Below, in pieces: positions 43,682-55,428 of a DNA stretch of 64,000 nt. Where the stretch lies: assembly GCA_947179485.1 (NCBI GenBank), contig OX359247.1, forward strand, positions 57,199,131 to 57,263,130, given 5' to 3'. A program made the translations under genes and the position numbers. Below the pieces are notes generated by a model. The model was not told the DNA's origin, did not search any database, and saw only the letters and a program-made list of their open reading frames with translations. How positions within the stretch are numbered: position 1 is the stretch's first letter; each line of letters opens with the position of its first letter. This DNA is from Allacma fusca (Eukaryota > Arthropoda > Collembola > Symphypleona > Sminthuridae).

Positions 43682-46600
43682 ATTCTCGAGAGTAATAGTT
43701 ATAATTGCCCGGTATGTGGCTCCAATTTTGTTTATTACTCGACCTTTAAACGACATTTCGAAAAGCATCGCACATTCGAGAAAGAAGTTCGGCCCGGAAT
43801 TATATCGTCTTTGTACGAATCTACGGACTTCGAAAACAGTGAAGATTTTGAAGATTCGGAAAATGCACAGACATGCCAGGATTTTATAGATGATTGGGAA
43901 TCTAACGCCGCAATTTATTTAGGGAAGCTATTACACTCCGGAAAAAATCCAAAAACAGTTATTACCGAAATAATTCAATGGGCAAAGGACCTGTTAGTAC
44001 AGGCAACAACAATTTTAATTTTAATTGTTTCCCGCAAATCGAATGTGGAGGTCGATGATTCAATTTTAAAAACAATTCAATGTCCGTTTAAAAATATTGA
44101 CACAAACTACAAGTTAGAAAAATTTCTAATAAAAGCTGGATACTTCATTGAACCAGAGGAAATTGTATTAGGGACGTACCACGCCCTTAAGAAAAAGGAT
44201 ATGAAGACTCAGACAACTCTTTGTCAAGATACAATTCAGTGTGTACCTTTATCAAAATTGTTGAAGAAAATTTTAGAAATTCCCGGAGGTTTCAAAAGCT
44301 GCTTAGATCTCACATTGAGGGCAAGTCGGGAAGGAATGCTATTCAAGCCCAATATGTGGAAGATGTTTCCGTAGCAAGATCCCCAAAACCAGTTTTAACG
44401 TCGACCTTCCTACAGTTTATTTGCTGCTATTTTACGACGAACTTGAAATTGCTAATCCCTTATCGTCTCGAGCAGGATTGCATAAGCTGGGCAACTGTTA
44501 ATTGTCATTGTTAAATATTCCCCCAGATTTTAATTATAAGGTAGAAAATATTTTTTCGTGCTTGTGCTTCAAATCAAAATACATTGACAAATATTTACTG
44601 AACACGATTTTCAGTGTATTGCTAGATGACGTACGTTAACTAGAAATATCGGGTATTCATATTAGTACAATTAACTACGCTGGTCCCGTCAATATTCGAC
44701 TGGGACAAGTAATCGGGGACAACCTAGGAATGCGCCAATTGTTTGGTTTTGTTCAAAGTTTTTCTGCTAAATTCTATTGTCGATTTAGTAAAATTCCTAA
44801 ACTGAAGTGCCAAGTGGAGGAAAAATCAGAGACGTCGCTTCTTCAAACAAAACAAAATTATGAATATGACATACACTTGGATACTCCATCAGATACGGGA
44901 GTTAAATGTCCATGGTGTTTAATAGTTTGGAAAATTTTCACATTACAGATAACTAGTGCGCAGGCATAAGGTACGATTTTTTTGAAGGTATTGTGCCCTT
45001 GGATTTGAAGCTTGCTATCGATGAGCTGTTAAATGAAAAGATTTTGTCATTGGACGAAATCACCAGCCGCCTTCAGAATTATACCTACCAACATTACAGC
45101 AACTCCAAACCATCCCCACTAGGTGCGAGCAAATTAAACCCGAATGAAAAGGAGACTTAGTCAAACAGCCGGTCATAATATATAACATTGATGAACTGTT
45201 TCACATTTATATTTGGTGATTGCTATCACGAATCCGGTCGTAGTTATCAGTTAATTCTATTGAAGAAAGATATTCCAAATTATATAATGTCTTCCGTGAT
45301 AACTGAGGCTAGTATTCCATTCTTACAAAACTTAATCGAGGACCATCATACCCTCTACAGAAGTATTTCTAAGAAACATTTGAAACCGAAGCACCATTTT
45401 GTTACACATTATCCCTACCAGATCCGACAAGTTGGACCCCAGCTGCGATATTGGACTATGCCACATGAAGCCAGGCACCAGTTTTTTAAAGGCATGGCCA
45501 GTAATTGTGGAAACTTTAAAAATATTTGTAAAACTGTGATGTGGCGGATGCTGTTACAAATGAGTTGCAGATTTTTGTTGAATCAATCTTTCGATCCTCT
45601 AATTGGTATTGATTTAAGTGCTCAGTTAGTTACTGTCAAAGAATTAAACTTTTCAGGTAATATGTACCAAATTGGCTATCAGTGAAAACGAAAATGTCAT
45701 TTTGTTGGATGAAATTATCTACAGGCAAAAACGAATCATTTCCAACTCCATAATAACCACTGGTCTCAATGAGAACTCGGAACCAGTTTTTATGAAAGTA
45801 AAAAGTATTTTCAAATTGAAATCGGTTATTTATTTTATGGGACAACAGCTCATCACAAAATATGATTCCCATTTGAGGGAAAACAAAATTGTGGACATTT
45901 ATGATCAGATTGTGATAAATTTTTCGTCAAATGAAAATACAAATCCTTGCAGTTTTTAAAACTTACAATGACAATTGTGAGTTTTGGAGTGGATCCATAT
46001 GCTCTGGCATTAATTTATTGGCTTTTTTAGAGAACAACGGGTGGGGAAGTATTGGATGTTGCGCCACCACTCTCTGAGGTAACATTTTAATGAAATATTG
46101 GCATTAATATTGACTATTTGGAAGATTAGTTAAACCAGAAAATAACTATGAGTGTAAATAACTTACCATCCAAAATTTACTTAAGGTGACACTATTTGTA
46201 CAACATGATGTAATTTGTGGCGGAAATGTAAAGGACAACCTTGAAGCAATAACAGATTTGGAATCGCGACAGCAAAAACGAAAGCGTTTTTCTGACGAGG
46301 GTTCAAGTATAGCGGTTTGCTTAAAATGTACTTCTTCTAAACGTTTTGCTGGCGATATTAAATGTATGTGAAAACTACAAGACAACTTGGGCAAACCACG
46401 AAATCTCTAATCTTATATATCATCATTTTTATTTCAGGATATTCGGAAAGTTCTTCTATTATACGACAGCACGATGAGGGTTACGTTTGGCGAGCAAATA
46501 CTTTAACTCAGCGCATCATTTAAGCCAACAAGATGCGTGAGAAAGCATTTAGTGAAATGTGTGTGCGAGGATTGGATAAAAATGGTCATTTAAACGAATA

Positions 46601-47455
46601 AGTCATTACTGTCTTGATTTCCGCCGTTATTTGTGTATATATTAGAAACTATTTTGGGACTTTATCACCGATATTTAACTTCTATCAAAATATAAATGCC
46701 CTTCATTTATACAACAATTAGATAATAAAAATCTTTTTTATAATAACAACAGGCCTTCAACAGATCAACGCGGCCAGTTGGCTGTGTATTGTCGGTCAAC
46801 TATACCATAATCTTGTGGGAAAGGATAAAACGAATTTGATAGTAAATTATCCATTACTTATTTGAATTATTATGAATAAGCTTGTAAAATACTCATAATA
46901 ATATGAATTTTTATATTCTTTTTATAGAATGCTTCTTATGCACACTCAGTTACTGTGATGGACACAAACACGGGCAAGAAAAAATCCAAGAAAATGTCTT
47001 CAAGAACGTCTATGAAAAGTATTCGGGATAAAGGCGGAAAAACCATTGGCAAAGCAACTGAAGATGCTCCTTTGATTGAAGACGACTTTACTGCATTTGG
47101 TATGCTACCTACATTAATTAATTGCTTTCTGAATTATTAAACAAATGTAGATAATACAGCAAGGTGAAGTTGAAATAAATATTGATGTATTTATTTATTC
47201 CTCAGAGCACAATGCCAATGAGACTGAAGAGTATAGACGCTGGCAACAAAATCACACCGCGTCTCCTCAAAAAGTCTTCGATTATTTACGTAAAACATTT
47301 CCAGTAAGACGACAAATTATACTAAAATGTCGTGGGGATCTGGATTTTGATGAGTTAATTTTGGAACGGCCGGATTTATTTTTCAGTAATCAGCATGGCG
47401 GAGTAAAAATAGCTCTATCCATGATATGTATTTATTTTGTTCTTGTTGAGGAATA
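43682..47455 (+). pseudogene. Decayed multi-exon gene of an uncharacterised C2H2-headed type
   Basis: Fragments in consistent order on the plus strand. A C2H2 finger CPVCGSNFVYYSTFKRHFEKH (about 43706) is in frame with an acidic linker and a region to 44374. Then come LPTVYLLLFYDELEIANPL (44420), VIGDNLGMRQLFGFVQSFSA (44710), HHFVTHYPYQIRQVGPQLRYW followed by MPHEARHQFFKG (45395-45500), a VFMKVKSIFKLKSV stretch (45790), and near the end FDYLRKTFPVRRQIILKCRG (about 47275). This order resembles a recurrent uncharacterised protein type of invertebrate genomes, often multi-copy. Function unknown. Frames switch repeatedly and stops interrupt (for example near 44510 and 44640), so the copy is dead. 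It could be host or mobile-element derived. Confidence 0.55.
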
Positions 47456-47812
47456 ACGAACTACCCCAATCGAATCATACTCCGGATTTTTTAGAGTGTA
47501 AATTTGAAACAATTAGGGGCTAAAGAAATCAGGAAGATTGTCCAGTGTTATTTTGAAAAGGAAAAGGAGGGAGTTAGCTTGCTCACAGTAAGTCCATTCT
47601 AATATTGAATGTATTTCATATTACAGATATTTCATCTATGCATAGGGTTCCCACTTTTTTGAAATGTCATTCCGGGACAAAATAATTTTAAATTTTGTTT
47701 ACATATTCACGATTCCTAATTGTATTTTTCAGCCTTTTTGGCATCTAATAACGTTTTCTTGTTTTCCGGTTTGTTCAAAAAAGAAACCAATTCACAACAT
47801 GAAACGGGCACA

Positions 47813-48384
47813 TTAAGCCTGTTTTAAAGCCTTGCCTTCACAAGTTTTGTTGACATTAAATTTCTCTCGGCTGTCCAAACTTTCTTCATTAGGCTGAAAT
47901 AACTTAAAATCGTTTCTAACAGGAATTAATAGCACGAACGATACAAGCTTGAATAGTTCAGAACATTGATCTTTCTTAAAAAACTCAGCCCACTTTGCAC
48001 CGACCGATCTCACGATCACCGATCACAATCAAAAACACAAGTTTGACGAAGTAAGCAAAATTCATTGTACAGTTGGTCCTCGTTTAATTTAATACCGAGT
48101 GCAACGGCAATATTTAGTAAATAAGCCATGGATACTAAGAATTCTTCTGATTTAAAACTTAGTAGTTCCATTTTCAAAAAAAATTAGTAACAATGAAATC
48201 CAAATGTCTGCTTAAATAGGTCTGCAGTGCATTCAAAAAAATCCAAAGCTTCCTTTTCAAAGCGCTTTTGTTTTAGTGCGGGGATAAAAATTTTCAGAAT
48301 TGCATTAGCGCTAGTTCCGTAAAATTTATAGTATCGGTTTACAGAACTTTTCAGAAGAGATTTCATTATGGCGTAAACTTCCAT
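47813..48384 (-). pseudogene. Fragments of a hAT-transposase-like or related C-terminal domain
   Basis: The minus-strand frame 48019-47813 reads LFKLVSFVLLIPVRNDFKLF, close to the dimerisation-domain pattern (LvsfvLsiPvsNa.vErvFS) of hAT-like proteins. The frame 48384-48184 (ALDFFECTADLF) could be an upstream piece. No complete protein. Weak call. 47456-47812 and 48385-49016 show nothing else. Confidence 0.35.
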
Positions 48385-49946
48385 TTAAGTACAATCATTA
48401 CACTAATATTAAAATGGGCGAATTCATTTATTGTAAAATAATGTGCACAATATATGTATAGGTAACATTCGGTTAGGCATTCTACTTTCGCAGCAACTTC
48501 ATTGCTGTTATGACATACAACCTTGCGATTAACAGCAGGCCAGTCAGTAGCAGCAAATATGTTGAATTTTTAATCGTCTCCAGATTTTTCGGTTTAAAAA
48601 ATCTAAACGTTTGTAGTTTCAGCACCTGCTTTCTCTAAGTTTTTAAGAACTTTACATGTTAGATTTAACAAACCCAAATTCTTCATACTTCACAGAGAAA
48701 GTCGCTTTACACACTAAACTCCTAGCAGGGGTCTGGTTATCTTTGCCATTTCGACGTAACAAATTTTTTCAAATGAATATCTCTTCCCATATAGAATTGT
48801 AAAACCTAGACCTTTTTAATTACTACCTGCTGCTTAAGGGATTTTGTTACGCTTGTAATCACATTTTTATGATTTTATTTGTTTTATGTATATGGCACAC
48901 GATGCTCTCGTTTGAATCTAGCTTCTCTAAAACGATTATAAACTCAAAATAAATAATTTTCATAACTTTTTGGGCTCGACGTTTCCGGGACATTTACGGG
49001 GGCAGCACTGCTGTATAATGCTCAGGGATGTCAATTTCAAATACTATGATTACAATTTACAATTAATAATTACTTCCAAAACAAAACAAAATGAATTTAT
49101 AATTACAATTAATGATTAATAGGCTTATAACTTTTAATAAATAATTACGATTGACGCTTACTTTTTAGCAAATAATGCCAACGATAACAATTAACGATTA
49201 CTTTTAAAATAATTTTCATTTATGATTACAGTTAATGATTACTTTTAAAATAATTTTCATTGATGATTACAATTAATGATTACTTTTAAAATAATTTTCA
49301 TTGATGATTACAATTATCGATTACTTATAAAATAATTTTCATTGATGATTACAATTATCGATTACTTTTAAAATAGGCGTGTTTGATAATTACGATTAAC
49401 GATTACTTTCCAAATAATCTTCATTCGTGCTTAAGATTTTTAAATTATTAATCACAATTAACGATTACCGTTTTAAAGTTATGTAATCGACTATTAGAAT
49501 CAGTAACTAATTTTGTTTAAAATTGGCTAGAATTTATGATCTTTTAAAGGTTAGAATTATTGTTCTGTAACTGAAACTGTAGCATTAACAAGGGGCCCAT
49601 ACGAAACTGTAGCATTGGAATAATAAGTACTTAGAAACAGACGGACTGATATACGCAATCACATTTAAGAATTAGTTTGGTAGTAAACAAAATTGTTCAA
49701 ATAAGGCCTGAAACACGGAAATAATAATAGCAAATTCGAATACATATAAAAATATTCGTAATTATTATCGAATCCTGAATCCTAATATGTATATACATAT
49801 ACGTACAGCTACTCGAATATTTACCGAAACCCTTCAAATAATGACTCCCCAAAATTATTTACTAACTGCCAAATAAGAACTAAAATGGGTCAACTGCTTT
49901 AATTAATCACTGAAAATAACAAAACGACCGGACAGACGTCACTCGT

Positions 49947-52900
49947 GTTTTATAGATAGATAGATAATTTATGTGGTCGATTTGGCCTTAGCCCTTACAA
50001 CCTGCACAGTTAAAATACAATTGGTCAAATTTATAATAATTAAACAAGTAAATAAATAAATAAAATGAAGGAAAAGTGAAATTAGTACTTCGCAGTTTCT
50101 ACTAGTTAATATGATTCAAAATATATTTTGATATTGGTAAAAAAGGTTCCCTGCCATTACAAGGGACGTCAAAAACCAATATATCTTTTCTTAGAATTGG
50201 GTTGTAAAACTTGTTATGCAAATGTACTCGTGACATAATATGCCGTGTTTGGGTCAATTTTACGCAATACATCCCTCATAGGGCCATCTAACGTCATTCC
50301 TGACGGTTGTACCCACCCACTAGGTCGGTACGGGTTTGAATAGGCTATTAAAGAGTTGCATCGCGTCAACTTCCTTTCAGCTAACATTATACCAACCTCA
50401 TGGGTGGACACAACCAACTATTGTTCCAATCATTATTTAATTTAAACCATTTCTTAATTGAATCGCATCGCACCAGAAAGCATATGTATACGTGATATTT
50501 TATAATATATATGTTATAATTTTATAAGTATTTCTCTTTCCATGATCTTATGCAGAAAGTTTTCCTCGTTGAGGTCATTTCCAGTTCGGTTGATAAGTTC
50601 ATTCAGGTGCCTAGTTCAGAATTCGTTGTATTGTTCGCATTCGAACATGACGTGGAAGGTGGTTTCTGGTTTTGATTTACATTTTTCACAGTAGATGTGT
50701 CTTTCACCTTTCTTGCCCCATTTGTTCCAAATGTCGTTCAGGTTGGTGCATCTGTTACATGTCCATACTCTGGGTTTGTTAAGTTTGTCTTTATCGATTT
50801 GTAGTTACCGCTTTGCGTCTTCTGCATGTCTTTGACGTCCTTATTTGTCATACTTATTTAAATAATGTTCCAAAGCTGCTTCCAGTTTGTCTGCTCATGA
50901 ATTTTGGTTAGCGTTTCAAATTCTAATGTAAGTCCGGCTTGTTCATAGAGTTTCTTGCACTGTGTGTACATGTTTGTCTTGCCGAGTCTTACATTCCGAA
51001 TTATTCTTTTGAGGCATTCCCGTGCCATTAATGTTGCATCATCGTAGAGGACTGTGTTGTGTAGATGTACCGCTGCTTTTTAATGCAATTGTTTCCAGAG
51101 ATTGTCCTCCGGTTTCCAGTCGTAAAACGTATCCAGGTGATAAGTTGCTTGCTCCTAAGATGCGGCGAAGGAATCTCGTTTGAATCTTTTCGACTTCATG
51201 AATGTATTCTCCACCCCAGATGGGAAATCCGTACATTGCAATTGTGCTTACAAGAGAGTAGAAGAGCTTTAGCGTTATGTTGACGTCTTTCATCTTTGTG
51301 GTTCTAAGTGTTTGTATGAGTATTTCCGCTGCTATGGTTGTTTTCTGTTTCGTTTCTTGCCAGTGTTTAGTAAAGCCTCCGTTCCTTTGGAATATGATGG
51401 CCAGGTATTTGTATTTGTCGACTATTTCAATTTCCTTTCCATCGTAGTACCATTTGTGTTTCTGTGGGGCTTTGCCATTTCCAAATATGTCTATCTTTGT
51501 TTTGTCCAAGTTGACTAGGAGATTGTTATTCATAAAAAGCGTGCTGAGCAAGTTGATTTGTGTTTGCAGATCTTCGCGCGAGTTTGCGGTAAGGACTATG
51601 TCGTCTGCTTAAATTAAAATTAAGATCTGGATTGATGCAATTCTTGCTCCATTTACCTTCAATTTCGTCAGTATGTCAACAATTTCGTCAATATATAGAG
51701 TGAATAATGTTGGGCTTAGAGTCTCCCCCTGGAGGACTCCTTTTAGGATTTCTATAAATGGAGTGTATCCTTCGGAAGTTCTAATTGTCGCTCTGGCCTT
51801 TATATATATTTCTTGGATTTTGGCAGTCAGGTATTTCGGGATTCCTAATTGTTCTAATCTGTTCCATAGTTTTAGTCGGTCGATGGAGTCGAAAGGGTTT
51901 GACAGATCCACAAAAAGGCAGAACAGTTTCTTGTTATTTGTTAAGGCTTCTTGTATCAGTGTATTTAATACGTACAGGTGGTCACTGCAGCTTCGTTTCT
52001 TTCTGTATGCTGCCTGGTTTTCCGAAAGTTTGGAGTTGTTCTTAATCCAGCTTGTTAGTTGTTCTGAAAGCAGACTTGTGTAAAGCTTCACTATGGTGTT
52101 GACTAGAGATATAGGTCGGTAGTTTCTTCCGTCGATTTTATCTTCCTTCTTGTAGATCGGTGCAATGATGATTTCGCCCCAGTAATCCGGGATACCGTGC
52201 ATCATGCATGCATTAAGACAGTTCAGTAGGCAAGGATACAGTTGTTCAGGGAGATTCTTCCATGTTTCATTTGGAATACCGTCATTTCCAGGACTCTTGT
52301 TGTTGCTTCAAGCGGTTTTGGAGTTCAGTTAGAGTGAATAATTTGTGTAGTTCTGTTGGTTTGAGAGGCAGGTAAGTTTCATCTGAATTAAACAGTTCTT
52401 TATAGTGGGTCGACCATTCTTCTGGCTTAATTTTGTTGTAGCTATTCATGCGTATCTTACTTACTCTAAACTCATTAAGTGATTTCCAGAACATTGCCGA
52501 ATTCTTGCATGTGTATATTTGGGCCCGTATGTCGTCGTAATATTTCGCCTTGGCTTCCAAGCAGGTATTATTATATTGTTTTCTTGATTTAGTGTAGTTG
52601 AGTAGTACTTCCTTGTTAGACCTGCTTTTCCTTAGATTTCGCAAGGCTCGTGCACATTGTTGCTTCGATTTTTTGCATTCTGCCGTGAACCATTTAGAGC
52701 CGTGCCGTTTTTTGCCGCCTATACTTGTTTCTACTCTCATTCCTGCTTCTTCAGCGCATTGATAGAGTTTTGATAATAGTTTTTGTATGTCTCCATTAAC
52801 TTTGTTGGTGATAGCTTTGTTGTTCTTGATCAGTGTTTGTTTAAACGTTTTCTGTTCCTCACTGTCCCATGTTATTTTGTTTATCATTCTGTATTCTGAT

Positions 52901-53930
52901 TCTTCTGTGTGTCCCCTTGTTAGTTGAATTGGAAAGTGGTCTGATTCATGCGTTTCAATTAGTTCCAGGTCCCTTATATTGTATATTGCTTCTGCTCCGA
53001 CCAGGCATAGGTCAACAACTGAAGCTCCTGTACTAGTGTTAAATGTGTGATTCACTTTCGGATCGCTTTTTGTTCTTCCGTTTATTACCATCAAATGTTC
53101 TTCTGCAAGTATCTCTTCAATCTGTTTGCCTCTTCGGTTAGTTATCTTGTCTGTTACTTGTCTCTGACTTGCTATGTGTTCGTTATTAGTGTTTATTTCC
53201 AATTTTATTTTTTCACCCAGTCTGGTGTTCATTTCTCCGAGTATTACTGCGTTATTGAAGTTTCAGTTGTACAAGAAGTCCGTTAAAAGTTCATCGTGGT
53301 CCTCTTCAGGAGGGAAGTAATTAAAAAATATGTTAAAATTTTCGTTTTTGTCTTTAATTTTTATTTCAATAAAATTAGTGTTTCTCTGGGCAATTCTGGT
53401 TTTTGCTTGGACTCGATTATGAATTCCAACAAGTAGTCCACCGCTGAGTCTTCCTTTTCTCTTTCGCCTTTTCGCTTCTATGCATGTGAACGTATATTCA
53501 CTTAGCTGCGCTTCGGTGAAAATGTTGGTCTTCGTCCAAGTTTCTTAGAAGCAGAATATGTCCGGGTCATGTTGCTTAATAACGTTGATCTTCATGGAAG
53601 TATTTCTACTGAGTCCATGTACGTTCCAATAGATTATTTCGTTTATACTACGGAGTTAGGAATTTTATTTACATGTGCAGTTGTAGGGCGGCCGTTGTCT
53701 CAATCATCCTCTCTTCTTGGGGTTGCAAGTTCTTCACCGTCTCTGCAGAGCTTGCCACCTTTGGCTTCATATTTGACTCCTTCTATCCTTACGCTCGAAT
53801 TTCTCCATTCTTCGACGCTTTCTCCGTTGGCTTTGGCTTGAGTTGCTTCTCTTCTGATTAAGTATCTGTTCTTGCGTTCAATGGGCGAGGTATCTTCATC
53901 CGTGTTATATATATATATATATATATATAT
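49947..53930 (-). mobile_element. Decayed LINE (clade uncertain) with tetranucleotide tail
   Basis: Minus strand. AP-endonuclease (IIYWNVHGL..., PDIFCF, ETW; about 53660-53530, then NHTFN, VVDLCLVGA, ESDHFPI to 52900). RT motifs are NYRPISLVNT, FVDLSNPFDSI and GVLQGETLSPTLFTLYI (52140-51660). The catalytic box reads stop-ADD where YADD is expected (51609). There is a C-terminal CEKC...FHVMFEC zinc-like motif (about 50660-50700) and a 3' end with a GATA/ATCT simple tail at 49947-49966. Further stops split the frame at about 53270 and 52220. The simple-repeat tail is typical of several LINE clades. The upper limit is set by the (TA)n tract and is approximate. Confidence 0.8.
53906..53930. repeat. 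(TA)n microsatellite
   Basis: About 12 TA units at the upstream edge of the LINE. Confidence 0.95.
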
Positions 53931-54501
53931 TACAATATATGGTATAGATTAGATTTTTTATTCTTAAAATAAATCTTACCTTCAATTTTTGTGACTTCAA
54001 TTGATTAAACAAAATAATAAATAATAGTGTCTAGCATCACGTCATGAGAGACAAATTATTGAAAAATTATTGTCCCGTTTCAAATTCCCTATTATTACTG
54101 AAGATTAATGATAACTTTGGGGAAAAAAGATTTGTGATTACGATTACAAAATACTTTCTGCTAAAATATCAGTTCCGATTACAATTATTAATTACTTTTT
54201 ACTGAAATTTCAGTTACGATTACAATTAATAATTACTTTTCACTAAAGTTTCAAATACGATTACAACTACTAATTACGTTTTGATAAAATTTCAATTTCA
54301 ATTACAACTAACGATTAATAATTTCCAACTCAATAATTGACGATTAAGATTGATGTTTGATCTTCCAAAACGCTTAATTGATGATTACAATTAATGATTA
54401 TTTCAAACAATCCATGCTTACTAATATAACGATTGATGATTATTAATTAGTAATCGTTAATCGTTAATCGTGATTATTAATCGTTGACATCCCTGAATGC
54501 T

Positions 54502-55428
54502 ATCCCATAAGTATTTCTCGGTATAAATTTTATGTATGCGGTAACCTGTGTTTATGCTTGCGTTTTGAAACCGTAATTTAACCTATGTTTATACATGGCG
54601 TTACGAATGGAATTTTCCCATGGGTTTGAATCCCGTGGCATCATTTTAAAGAGAAGCTGTCCATTTAAGCCCATGTATTTTGGCCTGGACTAAATTATTA
54701 TATTAGTAATAGATAATAGTAATACCAATATAAGTATTCTAAGAATAGAAACGAAACAGCTTATTGAACCTTCCGTACCTTCACACGATTGCACTTCACA
54801 TTCTGAAAACAATTAAGTGCAAAATTGTTTTTTCAGTGACAAACAGCCAGCGCCATCAGATCCATCCTCATCAGTTGGTCTGCGAAGTACATAGGTCTCG
54901 TTCCCACAATATCTCTTATTTTTTGAGATATAAGTATATTCTCTTAACGTTGACTAAAATTTAATCCGTCTAATTTTGTATACATGTAGGTTATATGACT
55001 CTAGACATGCCTAAAGCTTTGTAGCCAATGATAATATTTTACAGCATTTCTAGTGCCATTTAAGGATTATAAATCTCTATGGGCGTAGGAGCATTGCATT
55101 GAGTCTATCGATTTATTTATTACCTCCGTACTGCTGAAACCTTGGTTTGGCATTTTGCTATTTCCAGTGTTTACCACTAAATCAATGCCGGATTTAAAGT
55201 CATTTCTTTTCAAGAAATTAGCTTCAGCATGCGCATTGCACTTGTATCTTTTATTACATAAATACTGAAGGTTTTGTCTTGATGCTTCCGTTTTTCACTC
55301 AGTCACAGTTTTGGTTTGCAATCAGCATTTCTGAATTACACTCTGAAAAGTAAAAAACAACGGTTGTCTATTTGACATCACATTCTCATTGTCAGCTTAT
55401 CTAGTGATTTTGCGACATAACTCGGGAA
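54502..55428. other. 5' flank of the open S10 gene
   Basis: No gene. From about 54690 on it matches, inverted, the left arm (25720-25596 and 23250-22279) with that arm's MITE absent, so it preserves the empty target site. Promoter elements of the gene should lie here, but I cannot point to one. Confidence 0.6.

Larger units (their letters stand above)
49023..54495. mobile_element. MITE with ATTACGATTAA-theme, split by a LINE
   Basis: Ends CAGGGATGTCAA and TTGACATCCCTG, with AATGCT on both sides (49017-49022, 54496-54501; six bases rather than eight). Both flanks, 49030-49530 and 53990-54490, consist of degenerate GATTACAATTAATGATTACT words. The middle is a LINE inserted later. Confidence 0.75.

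Noticed and set aside
47813-48384. Working hAT transposase as source of the MITEs
   Set aside because: Only short C-terminal-like fragments are present; no catalytic core or BED finger and no matching ends.
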